Source: an uncultured Clostridia bacterium (GTDB lineage Bacteria > Bacillota > Clostridia > Lachnospirales > CAG-274). From it: a stretch of DNA of 64,000 bases. Positions 9,251 through 18,065 of the stretch are shown piece after piece. Position 1 is the stretch's first letter, and the number at the start of each line of letters is the position of its first letter. The stretch is taken from contig CALWSK010000001.1 of NCBI GenBank assembly GCA_944384195.1, positions 186,001 to 250,000 of the forward strand, written 5' to 3'. Position numbers and translations under genes: made by a program. Below the pieces are notes generated by a model. It did no database searches. It saw only the letters and a list, made by a program, of their open reading frames with translations, and was not told the DNA's origin.

Positions 9251-10711
9251 TTATAACTCCTTTAAAATCTCTCTTGCTACTTCTCTATCATCAAAATAAA
9301 TTGTTTTATCTGCAAATATTTCATAAGTTTCATGTCCTTTACCTGCTATAAGCACAGTATCTCCTTCTTTAGCTATGCTAATAGCTCTTTTTATAGCTTC
9401 TTTTCTATCCACTAATTTTTCATAATTTTTAGTAACTTTTAAAATTCCTTCTTCTATCTGCTTTATTATAGAATTTGGCTCTTCAGAACGAGAATTATCA
9501 GAAGTTATAATCGTATAATCTGCTAATCTTCCAGATATTTCTCCCATTATAGGACGTTTTTTATTATCTCTATCCCCTCCACAACCAAATACACTAATAA
9601 CTCTACCCTTTGTAAATTCTTTTACTGCTTTTAATATATTATCAAGTCCATCTGGTGTATGGGCATAATCTACTATTACATTAAATCCTTTATCATTTTT
9701 TATATTTTCTATTCTTCCAGATACCCCTTTTATATTTTTAAGCCCATTTTTTATAATATCTATAGGTATATTACTAACTACACAACAAGCTATAACCCCT
9801 AAAGCATTATAAACACTAAATTTACCTGGTATATTAAGAATAAAATGTTCTTTTTTTCCTTCTATCTCTACATTAAAGCAAACCTTATCCATAAAATATT
9901 CTATATCTGTTGCTTTAAAATCACTTTCTTTTTCTATGCTATAAGTATATATTTTTGCTTTACTATTTTTTACTATTTCATGTGCATATTTATCGTCAGC
10001 ATTTATTATAGCATAATCTGTCATTTCAAAAAGCTTACTCTTAGCCTTACAATAACTTTCCATATCTTTATGCAAATCTAAATGGTCTTGTGTAAGATTA
10101 GTAAATATTCCTATATTAAAATGACAACCTTCTAGTTTATAAAGTTCTAATGCGTGCGAAGATACTTCCATAATAACATTATCTACTCCATCTTTTAACA
10201 TTTTGTCAAACAAATAATTTAATTCTATTGTATCTGGAGTTGTACTAGTTGCAAAATCAAAATCTATCTTTTTAGCATTTTCTCTAATCTCTATAGTTCC
10301 TATTAATCCTATATTCTTTTGCCACTCTCTATAAATTTGTTCTAAGAAATATGTAGTACTTGTCTTACCATTAGTTCCTGTAACACCTATAAGATTTAAC
10401 TTATTAGTAGGATTATCATAAAAATTTCTTGTTATATAAGATACTGCTTTTCTAGTATTTTCTACTTTTAAAATAGCTATATTTTCATTATATTCTATGC
10501 CTTCTATATCTTCACATACAATAAGACTAGCTCCTTTTTCTATAGCATCTTTTATAAAGCTATGTCCGTCTACTCTAAACCCCTTTATAGCAGCATACAT
10601 ATAACCTTTTTTTATATCCTTAGAATTTATACTAAGTCCTAAAACTTCAATATCTTTATTTCCTTTAAGTTCTATATAATCCAAGTTTTTTAATAGTTTT
10701 TCTAGTTTCAT
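9251..10711 (-). CDS. murE: UDP-N-acetylmuramoyl-tripeptide synthetase (MurE)
   Basis: A 486-residue Mur ligase that adds the third residue of the stem peptide. The ATP loop GVTGTNGKTSTTYF is near residues 109-122, followed by SSTTPDT-like and NLTQDHLDLH motifs. The C-terminal amino-acid recognition loop reads SDNSRSEEP. The arginine is the residue that selects meso-diaminopimelate in the usual DNPR motif; lysine enzymes lack it. Specificity for diaminopimelate is therefore likely, with the uncommon replacement of Pro by Ser. It is the first gene of the operon and has an AGAGGT ribosome binding site. The 136 bases upstream hold TATAAT-like sequences but no clear -35. Confidence 0.94.
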   Translation of the reverse strand: MKLEKLLKNLDYIELKGNKDIEVLGLSINSKDIKKGYMYAAIKGFRVDGHSFIKDAIEKGASLIVCEDIEGIEYNENIAILKVENTRKAVSYITRNFYDNPTNKLNLIGVTGTNGKTSTTYFLEQIYREWQKNIGLIGTIEIRENAKKIDFDFATSTTPDTIELNYLFDKMLKDGVDNVIMEVSSHALELYKLEGCHFNIGIFTNLTQDHLDLHKDMESYCKAKSKLFEMTDYAIINADDKYAHEIVKNSKAKIYTYSIEKESDFKATDIEYFMDKVCFNVEIEGKKEHFILNIPGKFSVYNALGVIACCVVSNIPIDIIKNGLKNIKGVSGRIENIKNDKGFNVIVDYAHTPDGLDNILKAVKEFTKGRVISVFGCGGDRDNKKRPIMGEISGRLADYTIITSDNSRSEEPNSIIKQIEEGILKVTKNYEKLVDRKEAIKRAISIAKEGDTVLIAGKGHETYEIFADKTIYFDDREVAREILKEL

Positions 10712-10810
10712 TTATCTTACCTCTTGACTATGTATTATATTTATTATATATTTTATTTTACATTTTATAGTAATTTTTTAAATACAAATTTTTTCATTTT
10801 TTATAAAGTC

Positions 10811-10831
10811 AAAGGGCTTATAAAGCCCTTC
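10811..10831 (-). terminator. Hairpin downstream of the flavin reductase gene
   Basis: The inverted repeat AAGGGCTTA/TAAAGCCCTT lies 17 bases after the flavin reductase stop codon and before murE. The T run on the minus strand is interrupted, so it is a moderate terminator at best. Confidence 0.5.
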
Positions 10832-10847
10832 TCTAAAATAAGAAAAT

Positions 10848-11417
10848 TTATTTATTTTTTTTAACAGAATATCCAAATTTTCCAATATAATCTCCAAGAG
10901 CATAATATTCGCCATGAGAATAGCAAATAGGCTCGCTTTTATCAAAATGAAATTTACCATTTTCATCCATATATTTTTCATCTGCCATAGTAGATATAAC
11001 ATCTGCTACAAACATATTATGAGTTCCAAGCTCTATTATATCCTTAACCTTACATTCTATATTTATAGGACTTTCCTCTATTATAGGACAATTTAAATTA
11101 TGAGCTTTTCTATCCGTAAGATTCATCTCTTTAAATTTATCTATATCTTTACCAGATTTTACACCACAAAAATCTGTAGCAAAAGCTAACTCTTTATTAG
11201 TAAGATTTATAACAAATTCCCCTGTTCTTTTTATAATATCATAAGAATATCTACTAGGTCTAACAGAAATATACGCCATAGCTGGATCTGTATTTATAGT
11301 TCCTGTCCAAGCTACAGTTATTATATTTTTTTCTCCTTTTGCATAATCTCCACAAGATACCATAACAACCGGTACTGGATATAATATAGTACCTGCTTTC
11401 CAAATTTGTTTTCCCAT
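10848..11417 (-). CDS. Flavin reductase family protein (flavoredoxin-like)
   Basis: A 189-residue cytoplasmic FMN-binding protein of the flavin reductase-like split-barrel family. The N-terminal half shows PVVMVSCGD, NIITVAWTGTINTDP and the YISVRPSRYSY segment, which together form the flavin-binding site typical of flavoredoxins of anaerobes. The C-terminal GEYYALGDYIGKFGYS is also conserved. Such proteins carry electrons or reduce free flavin with NAD(P)H; the exact partner is not evident. The gene stands alone between murE and the ThrE-type exporter genes, with its own ribosome binding site (AAGGAGAAAAAAT). Confidence 0.85.
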   Translation of the reverse strand: MGKQIWKAGTILYPVPVVMVSCGDYAKGEKNIITVAWTGTINTDPAMAYISVRPSRYSYDIIKRTGEFVINLTNKELAFATDFCGVKSGKDIDKFKEMNLTDRKAHNLNCPIIEESPINIECKVKDIIELGTHNMFVADVISTMADEKYMDENGKFHFDKSEPICYSHGEYYALGDYIGKFGYSVKKNK

Positions 11418-11460
11418 AATTTTTTCTCCTTATTATTTTTTATATATTTATGTTTTATAT

Positions 11461-11919
11461 TTAGATTGTATTATCTTTTTTTCTATGTTTTAGATTAAAA
11501 TCAAATAAAAAGCTTGGAAGAGCAAGTATAACTATTATTCCAAATGCTATAGCACAAGCTACTTTGACAGTTTCTAATCCATAAAATGCTGCATTCTTAT
11601 TATTATTCATAATAATATTTAATACAGTATTATATATCCCAGCACCTGGAACTAATGTTATTATTCCAGATATTAAAAATACTGACATAGGATTTTTTCT
11701 TATTACTGCAAAAAATCTTGAAAGATAAGCAATAAATAAAGTCCCAAAAAAATTTGATAACATATTAGAAAGACCAAACTTTAGGGCTATGCTATATACT
11801 AGCCAGCCTACTCCCCCTGCTATTCCACAAAAAATAAGTTCTCTTTTAGGTGTATTAAACATTATAGAAAATGTTATTGTTGCAAAAAAAGCACACATAC
11901 TTTGTATAATTATATCCAT
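11461..11919 (-). CDS. ThrE-type threonine/serine exporter, small membrane subunit
   Basis: A 152-residue membrane protein with about five helices. It matches the C-terminal half of the ThrE exporter (DUF3815, YjjB type): conserved features include FNTPKRELIFCGIAGGVGWLVY near residue 22 and the LVPGAGIYNTV motif near residue 90. In many Firmicutes ThrE is split into two adjacent genes, and here the other half ends 4 bases upstream. The pair is expected to export threonine, serine or related metabolites by proton antiport, though substrate cannot be read from the sequence. Confidence 0.85.
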   Translation of the reverse strand: MDIIIQSMCAFFATITFSIMFNTPKRELIFCGIAGGVGWLVYSIALKFGLSNMLSNFFGTLFIAYLSRFFAVIRKNPMSVFLISGIITLVPGAGIYNTVLNIIMNNNKNAAFYGLETVKVACAIAFGIIVILALPSFLFDFNLKHRKKDNTI

Positions 11920-11923
11920 ATAT

Positions 11924-12691
11924 TCACCTTATTAAAAATTCTCCAAATATATTAATCCATACCTGAAGTACAACTCCAACTCCAATAGCTATACTAACAC
12001 CTGTTACAATAGCTTCAAACATACGGCTACCACCTGATATATAATCTCCCTCAAATATATCTCTTATAGCATTTGTAAAACATACCCCTGGAACAAGAGG
12101 CATAACTGAACTTATTATAATATTATGTATATCTTTTCCAATACCAATATTTAAGTTTATAAGGCTAAATAGGGCTATAAAAACCCCTCCTAAACACATT
12201 TGTAAAAATCCACAAATATTTTTCTTTGCTAAATATGTTGTAAATAAATTTAAACAAAAACCTACTATAAAAGCATTTATGGCATCTGTTATAGTCCCTT
12301 TAAATAAAAATGAAAAAAAGAAACAACTAATACCTATACTAGCAGTAACAATTGGTAATGAATATAGATTACTTTTTTCTATCTCTTTTAGCTTATCTTT
12401 GCATTCTTTAATAGTCATCTTATTTGATACTATCTTCCTAGATAAATCATTTATTTTAGATATTCTTTCTAGATTCATACTTCTTGATTTTATTCTTTTT
12501 ATCTTAGTATTTTTATTTATACAAACAAATAAGCCCGTACTAGTTGCAAAAACTTCCGAATCTTCAAATTCTAAATATTTTAATATTCTATTAATAGTAT
12601 CTTCCACACGATAAGTTTCTGCTCCATTTTCTAAAAGCATCTTGCCCATATCTGATAGAAATTCTAAGATATAATCTATGTCTTTTAATAT
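11924..12691 (-). CDS. ThrE-type threonine/serine exporter, large subunit (DUF1212)
   Basis: This is the N-terminal half of a ThrE exporter. The cytoplasmic domain carries the family signature MLLENGAETYRVEDTINRIL and is followed by about five membrane helices, with VMPLVPGVCFTNAIRD near the end. The first in-frame ATG is at 12649, but it has no ribosome binding site. Homologous-looking sequence (DIDYILEFLSD) continues in frame 14 codons upstream. There an ATA codon (12689-12691) sits 7 bases after AGGGGGGG (12699-12706). I therefore place the start at ATA, a very rare initiator; an ATG-to-ATA change, a sequence error or use of ATG 12649 are alternatives. It lies 26 bases after the upstream unknown gene. 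Confidence 0.8.
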   Translation of the reverse strand: MLKDIDYILEFLSDMGKMLLENGAETYRVEDTINRILKYLEFEDSEVFATSTGLFVCINKNTKIKRIKSRSMNLERISKINDLSRKIVSNKMTIKECKDKLKEIEKSNLYSLPIVTASIGISCFFFSFLFKGTITDAINAFIVGFCLNLFTTYLAKKNICGFLQMCLGGVFIALFSLINLNIGIGKDIHNIIISSVMPLVPGVCFTNAIRDIFEGDYISGGSRMFEAIVTGVSIAIGVGVVLQVWINIFGEFLIR

Positions 12692-12717
12692 AAAGCAACC
12701 CCCCCTATGCTCTTTTA

Positions 12718-14082
12718 TTATAGATTTTCATACTCTTTTAAAATTTCTTCAGTAATATATTCATCATCAAATAATGTAAAGTCATTATCATAATCTATCT
12801 GTAAATATAAATTATAAGTTGTTATAAGGCCATCTATTTTATTTAATGAATATAAATTATTTTCTAAAATTTTAATAATTTCTTTTTTTGAAATATTACA
12901 AGGCATATGAAAGAAAAATTGTTGTTTTAATATTTTTTTATGCTTATTATCTATATCCAAATTATTAATAAAATCTATAAAATTATTTGCTTCTTTATAT
13001 ATATTTTCATCATCTATAAGATTTTTATCATTTCCTAACTCCATATATATTATTTTCTGTTCAAAATCTAATTTTTCTCTCATATCTATAAAATTACAAA
13101 TATTTGTTATATCTGATGGATGATTATTTATTTCTTTTATGTTTTTTATATTTTGATTAGTAAATAATTCTATTTTATCTTCACATATTTTTAATATATC
13201 TTCATTTAAGGCTTCAAAATCTCTTTCTTCTATTTTTTCACATATATAAAAATATATATCTTTAAAAATAAAATCATCTTGAAAAATTTCTTCTAAACTT
13301 TTACAAAATTTATATATGTATAATATATCTTCACAATTTGAATATATTGTGTCTAGAGTGCCTATTAAATCCATATTTTTCCAAATGATACTTTCCAAAT
13401 CATCTATAATTTCTTGAATATCTGTAATATTATCTAATTTATTATCTTTTATAAATAAATTCCACAAGTATTTTTTTTTCTCTTCATCTTTTATATATAT
13501 ATATGGCGCAAATTTTAATTTTAAATTATCTGTTTTCTTTTTAGCAATTTCTAAATCTATATCCTTATAAAGTTTTTTAAAAGCACTTATAATATAATCA
13601 TTATAATTTTCTTTTGTCATATTACATTTTAAACAAGCCAAAATTTGGTTAGTTTTTTCTAAATTTTCATCTTCATCTAAATATGATATAAGATCAGAAA
13701 ATATATCATCTGGACTATATTTTAAGGAATCATCTATTTCCAATATATGTAAATAATCTAAATAAATCCTTTGGATAAGTTCTGCAAAAGTATATTCTGC
13801 TACTAGCTGTTTACCAACTTCTGTAATTATATATATATCTTTTATAATATCTTTTATACTATCTTGTCTATCTTCTATAGGTGTATTTAATAATTCCTTC
13901 AAAGAACAAACTCTCTTTTGATTTTTTAGATAAATTTCTTGTATTTGTTTAAACTTAAAAATTTGTTCTAATTCTTCTAAATTTTTAGTATATGATATAA
14001 TTTCAAACATATTATCTAATAGACTAAGTGATAATTTATTATTAAAATATTTTGTTCCAATTTCATTTAATTTTTTCTCCAT
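12718..14082 (-). CDS. Unrecognised helical acidic protein
   Basis: I do not recognise this 454-residue protein. It is rich in Ile, Leu, Glu, Asp, Lys and Asn, looks almost wholly alpha-helical, and has no signal peptide, no membrane segment and no obvious catalytic or metal-binding motif. Its few cysteines (for example CLKC near residue 150) are not arranged as a known zinc or Fe-S site. The pattern of short amphipathic helices would fit a repeat scaffold, but no repeat consensus could be read. The ATG has AAGGAG upstream. It is probably co-transcribed with the ThrE-type pair downstream (26 bases), so a link to export or its regulation is possible but unproven. Confidence 0.7.
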   Translation of the reverse strand: MEKKLNEIGTKYFNNKLSLSLLDNMFEIISYTKNLEELEQIFKFKQIQEIYLKNQKRVCSLKELLNTPIEDRQDSIKDIIKDIYIITEVGKQLVAEYTFAELIQRIYLDYLHILEIDDSLKYSPDDIFSDLISYLDEDENLEKTNQILACLKCNMTKENYNDYIISAFKKLYKDIDLEIAKKKTDNLKLKFAPYIYIKDEEKKKYLWNLFIKDNKLDNITDIQEIIDDLESIIWKNMDLIGTLDTIYSNCEDILYIYKFCKSLEEIFQDDFIFKDIYFYICEKIEERDFEALNEDILKICEDKIELFTNQNIKNIKEINNHPSDITNICNFIDMREKLDFEQKIIYMELGNDKNLIDDENIYKEANNFIDFINNLDIDNKHKKILKQQFFFHMPCNISKKEIIKILENNLYSLNKIDGLITTYNLYLQIDYDNDFTLFDDEYITEEILKEYENL

Positions 14083-14328
14083 ATCTTTCTCCTTAGAGCA
14101 ATATTGTTTTTAGATTATTAACATAATAACACAATTTTAAAAATTTTTAAATATAATTTTTAATATTTTAATCCATAACTTTACATATCATCTATTGCAA
14201 ATATCAGACTAATAAGCTATACTATATCTAAAAATATTTTAAACCCATTAATTATTAGACGTATTTATTTGACACTAAATAATATTTAATAAAACTTATT
14301 CTTAATCTCTAGAATAAAGGAGTGTGAT
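14083..14328. other. Divergent intergenic region
   Basis: About 245 bases of AT-rich sequence separate the divergently transcribed unknown gene and AraC-type regulator. A consensus TTGACA at 14268-14273 could be the -35 of the regulator, but no good -10 follows at 16-18 bases. AAAGGAG (14316-14322) is the ribosome binding site of the regulator. I see no RNA element. Confidence 0.4.
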
Positions 14329-15930
14329 ATTATTTTTAATGTAGTTATTGCAGATTTTGAACAAAATCATACATCAGGAATAAAATCTTATATAGATATA
14401 AATTTTTCACAATTTAAAGTATTAAAAACTTTTTCTAATGAGGCTAATTTTTTTTCTTATCTAAAAACTAATAAAGTAGACCTTGTCATATTAGAAATTA
14501 GATTTTTGGGACTTGATGCTTTTAAAAAATTAGAGGAACTAAACAAAGTTTATAAGGATATACGTTTTATAACATATGGCTCTTTAAACGATGCTGATTA
14601 TTTAAAAAAATCTTTAGAATTTGGTGCTATAACTTATACTCTAAGACCAGTTAGACCATCAGAGTTAAAAAAATGTTTAGAAGAATATGCAAGTTATGCT
14701 AAAGCAAAAGAAACCTTAGAAAAAGAACAGCATCTTCTTGATATGGAATATTTACAAAGTTTTAAACTCTTTGAAGATAAATTTTTATCTGTTCTTATAA
14801 ATGAAAGTGTATTTGATAGAGAAGAAATAGAAAATAGTTTTAAATACTTTGATATAAAAATACAAAAACCATATACCGTAGTAATATTTAGAATAGATAA
14901 TTTTAGAAAATATATATTAAATAAATCTCAAAGAGAAAAGCACCTAATAACATTTAAAATTTTAAAAATAATTAGCTCAAGCTTAAAAAATGGTAAAGCT
15001 TTTATAAATCTATTTAATGAGATAGTGGTAATACTAGGTGGCGATATAAATATTTCAAATACTTTAGAAGATTTAAACAATATAAAGATAAAAATTAAAC
15101 AAGATACAGATATTTTAGTATCTTGCGGAGTTGGTAGAACTTATGAAGATGCAGAAAAGATACATAATTCTTTTTTAGAAGCTATAGCCGCTCTTAGGTA
15201 TCGTTGTATAGTTGGTTATAATAGTGTTATTTTTATAGACTTTGTAGAATACAAAAATACATTTGCATCTAGTTATCCTTATCAACGAGAAAATCAATTA
15301 GTTCATACTGCAGTTATAGGAGAATATTCTTATTGCGTAAAACTTTTAGATGATATATTTAAAGAAATATATCAATATAAAAGCAATTTTGAGCCTATTT
15401 TGTCTCAAATAATAATGTCTATGTTAATATCCATAAATAGAACAGCATTTGAACAAGGGCTAAAAATAGAACCTATTACTAAATTTTTTGATACTGCTAC
15501 TGTATTAAAAATCAAAGATTGTGATGAAGCATATAATTTTTTAAAAACTAATTTAAAATCTTTTTGCGATTATATATTAAGCTTTAGAAAAACAAAAGCT
15601 AATGAAATATATATAAAGGCTATTGAATACATAAAAGAAAATTATAACAAAACTGTCACATATAAAAGTCTTGCTAAATATTTTAATTGTAATGTAGCAT
15701 ATTTTAGACAAATATTTGAATCTGAATCTGAAAAAACTTTAGAAGAATATATAACTAGACTAAGAATAGATAAAGCTAAAGAGCTTATCTTAAATACTCA
15801 TCTAACAGATGACCTTATAGCTCTTAAAGTTGGCTATACAGATGTAAATATATTTAGACAAACATTTAAAAGAGTGGAAGGCATACTAGCTGGTGATTTT
15901 AGATACATAAATAAAGACAAAAGGAAATAA
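14329..15930 (+). CDS. AraC-type regulator with degenerate receiver domain (YesN-like)
   Basis: About 533 residues. Residues 1-115 fold as a response-regulator receiver (VVIADFEQ, VDLVILEIRFLGLDAF, RFITYGS, TYTLRPVRPSEL). The phosphoacceptor position holds Glu (near residue 56) instead of Asp, one acidic-pocket Asp is Phe, and the switch Lys is Arg, so phosphorylation is unlikely. A central region of about 270 residues has no named motif. Residues about 430-525 are two AraC helix-turn-helix units (VTYKSLAKYFNCNVAYFRQIF and KVGYTDVNIFRQTFKR). The first ATG, at 14506, would delete half the receiver. The frame is open upstream to an ATT at 14329 or 14332, 6 or 9 bases after AAAGGAG. No kinase gene is adjacent. 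Confidence 0.8.
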   Translation: MIFNVVIADFEQNHTSGIKSYIDINFSQFKVLKTFSNEANFFSYLKTNKVDLVILEIRFLGLDAFKKLEELNKVYKDIRFITYGSLNDADYLKKSLEFGAITYTLRPVRPSELKKCLEEYASYAKAKETLEKEQHLLDMEYLQSFKLFEDKFLSVLINESVFDREEIENSFKYFDIKIQKPYTVVIFRIDNFRKYILNKSQREKHLITFKILKIISSSLKNGKAFINLFNEIVVILGGDINISNTLEDLNNIKIKIKQDTDILVSCGVGRTYEDAEKIHNSFLEAIAALRYRCIVGYNSVIFIDFVEYKNTFASSYPYQRENQLVHTAVIGEYSYCVKLLDDIFKEIYQYKSNFEPILSQIIMSMLISINRTAFEQGLKIEPITKFFDTATVLKIKDCDEAYNFLKTNLKSFCDYILSFRKTKANEIYIKAIEYIKENYNKTVTYKSLAKYFNCNVAYFRQIFESESEKTLEEYITRLRIDKAKELILNTHLTDDLIALKVGYTDVNIFRQTFKRVEGILAGDFRYINKDKRK

Positions 15931-15951
15931 GCAAAAGAAAAGAGGTAATAT

Positions 15952-17262
15952 ATGAATTTTAATAAAATAGCTTTTACAACTTTAGGTTGTAAAGTTAATC
16001 TTTATGATACAGAAGCTATGATGGAACTTTTTGAAAAAGAAGGTTATCAAATAGTAGAATTTGATGAAGTAGCAGATGTATATGTTATAAATACTTGCAC
16101 TGTTACAAATCTTGGAGATAAAAAATCTAGACAAATGATAAGAAGAGCAAAAACTCTAAATCCTAATAGCATAATAGTAGCTACTGGTTGCTATTCTCAA
16201 GTAGCTCCAGATGAAGTAACTAAAATAGAAGGTATAAATATAGTAATAGGAACAAAAGATAGACTAAAGATAGTAGAAACAGTAAAAAAATATCAACAAG
16301 AAAATCAAACTAATGTATTAAATACTGTTTCTGATATAATGAAAGAAAGAATATTTGAACCTCTTTCTATATCAGAGCTTAAAGACAGAACAAGAGCATA
16401 CTTAAAAATTCAAGAAGGTTGTAATAGATTTTGCACTTATTGTATAATACCATATGCTCGCGGTCCAGTAAGAAGCAGAAAACCAGAAGAAGTATTAGAA
16501 GAGGTAGAAAAACTTGCTAAAAATGGCTTTAAAGAAATAGTACTAACTGGTATCCATATTTTATCTTATGGCACAGATTTAAAAACAACAAATCTTATAG
16601 ATATTATTAAAAGGGTTCATACTATAGATGGTATAGAGCGTATTCGTTTTAGTTCTATAGAGCCACTTGTTGTGACAGAAGAATTTATAGAAGAGATTAA
16701 AAAACTTCCTAAAGTTTGCAATCATTATCACCTATCTCTGCAAAGTGGTTGTGATAAAACACTTAAAAGAATGAATAGAAGATATACTTCTAATGACTAT
16801 AGACTAGCTATTAAAAGGCTGAGAGAAGCTTTTCCTTATGTAGCTATAACAACAGATATAATAGTTGGTTTTCCTGATGAAAGCGAAGAAGATTTTAATA
16901 CAAGCTATGAATTTGCCAAAGAACTTAAAATATCTAAAATACACGCCTTCCCATATTCTCCTAAAAAAGGAACTAAAGCAGCAGAATTTGAAAATCAAAT
17001 TCCAAATGAAATAAAAAATATCAGAAATAAAAAAATGATAGAGCTTTCTAATAGCTTAAATTTAGAATTTCTAAATTCTATGGTTGGAAAAACAGAAAAA
17101 GTGTTATTTGAAAGAAAAAAAGAGGATAATTTATACGAAGGCCATACAACAAATTATATAACAGTATGCGTGGAAAGCGATAAAGATATAACAAATCAAA
17201 TATTAGATGTTTATTTAGAAAACATTATTTCTGTTGAACATATTAAAGGTAAACTTGTATAA
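15952..17262 (+). CDS. mtaB: tRNA t6A37 methylthiotransferase
   Basis: A 436-residue radical SAM enzyme that converts N6-threonylcarbamoyladenosine at tRNA position 37 to its 2-methylthio form. The N-terminal domain starts FTTLGCKVNLYDTEAM and holds the cysteines for the auxiliary 4Fe-4S cluster (GCKVN, NTCTVT, ATGCYSQ). The radical SAM motif CNRFCTYC is near residue 155, followed by IPYARGPVRSR. SIEP and LSLQSGCDKTLKRMNRRY are typical of the MtaB subfamily, as opposed to MiaB or RimO. A C-terminal TRAM-like region is present. It starts 21 bases after the AraC-type regulator. Confidence 0.93.
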   Translation: MNFNKIAFTTLGCKVNLYDTEAMMELFEKEGYQIVEFDEVADVYVINTCTVTNLGDKKSRQMIRRAKTLNPNSIIVATGCYSQVAPDEVTKIEGINIVIGTKDRLKIVETVKKYQQENQTNVLNTVSDIMKERIFEPLSISELKDRTRAYLKIQEGCNRFCTYCIIPYARGPVRSRKPEEVLEEVEKLAKNGFKEIVLTGIHILSYGTDLKTTNLIDIIKRVHTIDGIERIRFSSIEPLVVTEEFIEEIKKLPKVCNHYHLSLQSGCDKTLKRMNRRYTSNDYRLAIKRLREAFPYVAITTDIIVGFPDESEEDFNTSYEFAKELKISKIHAFPYSPKKGTKAAEFENQIPNEIKNIRNKKMIELSNSLNLEFLNSMVGKTEKVLFERKKEDNLYEGHTTNYITVCVESDKDITNQILDVYLENIISVEHIKGKLV

Positions 17263-17368
17263 TTTCCAGTTTTTATTATATTTTTCTTGCATTAACTATA
17301 TTTTTATATTATTATATTTTTAGTAAGTAATGTTCGGATTTTATTTTAATATCTTTGGAGGTGCTTTT

Positions 17369-17632
17369 ATGAATGAAAAAGATTTATCATTAACTCAAAA
17401 ATTTGCCCCATATCAATTAAACGAAAAAACAGCTGTTGATATTATGTTAACAGATGTAAAAAACGCTATGATAGAAAAAGGATATAATCCTGTAAATCAA
17501 ATCGTGGGATATATCTTATCTGGAGACCCTACTTATATAACAAGTCATAATAATGCTAGAAATATCATAAGTAAAATAGAAAGAAATGAGCTTTTAGAAG
17601 AAATTGTAAAAAGCTACTTAAAAACTTTATGA
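17369..17632 (+). CDS. ireB: IreB family regulatory phosphoprotein
   Basis: An 87-residue protein of the IreB (DUF965) family. In Enterococcus, IreB is phosphorylated by the PASTA-domain Ser/Thr kinase IreK and modulates cephalosporin tolerance. Family-typical sequence includes the N-terminal LSLTQKFAP, where the threonine corresponds to the phosphorylated region, the [19 protein letters not shown] core and the [23 protein letters not shown] tail. I choose ATG 17369 because GGAGGTG lies 5 bases before it; an upstream ATG at 17330 has no ribosome binding site. The stop overlaps the ruvX start (ATGA), so the two are coupled. The order ireB-ruvX-DUF1292 is conserved in Firmicutes. Confidence 0.92.
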   Translation: MNEKDLSLTQKFAPYQLNEKTAVDIMLTDVKNAMIEKGYNPVNQIVGYILSGDPTYITSHNNARNIISKIERNELLEEIVKSYLKTL

Positions 17633-18063
17633 GAATATTAGGACTTGATTATGGTGAAAAAACAATAGGTGTTGCTATAAGTGATCCTTTTGGTTGGACT
17701 GCTCAAGGGCTTGAGATTATTCGTCGTGATAAAGAAGAAAGCATAAACAAAAGCATAGAAAGACTAAAACAAATTATATCTGAATATGGTGTTGAAAAAA
17801 TAGTTTTAGGGTATCCTAAAAATATGAATAACACCGTTGGAATTCGTGGTGAGAAAACAGAGCTATTTAAACAACGTCTTGAAAAGGCCTTAAATAGCTC
17901 TATAGAAATAGTCCTATGGGATGAAAGGCTTAGCACAATTGGAGCTGAAAGAACTCTATTAGAGGCCGATGTTAGTCGTAAAAAACGTAAACAAGTTATT
18001 GATAAAATGGCTGCTGTCTTTATATTGCAAGGATATTTAGATTTTGGTGGCAAGAAAGGATAA
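17629..18063 (+). CDS. ruvX: Holliday junction resolvase-like nuclease RuvX/YqgF
   Basis: A 144-residue RNase H-fold protein. The first strand reads [19 protein letters not shown] with the catalytic Asp, the middle shows [10 protein letters not shown], and the last acidic cluster is [14 protein letters not shown]. The family (YqgF/RuvX) is implicated in Holliday junction processing and in 5'-end maturation of 16S rRNA. Start ATG overlaps the ireB stop by 4 bases and the DUF1292 gene begins 2 bases after its stop, so the three form one operon. Confidence 0.93.
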   Translation: MRILGLDYGEKTIGVAISDPFGWTAQGLEIIRRDKEESINKSIERLKQIISEYGVEKIVLGYPKNMNNTVGIRGEKTELFKQRLEKALNSSIEIVLWDERLSTIGAERTLLEADVSRKKRKQVIDKMAAVFILQGYLDFGGKKG

Positions 18064-18065
18064 TT

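Noticed and set aside
12279..12614. Plus-strand open frame opposite the ThrE subunit
   Set aside because: No ribosome binding site, no family similarity, and the minus-strand gene is clearly real.
14506..15930. ATG 14506 as the true start of the AraC-type regulator
   Set aside because: It would cut the receiver in half, has no ribosome binding site, and clear receiver sequence lies upstream in frame.
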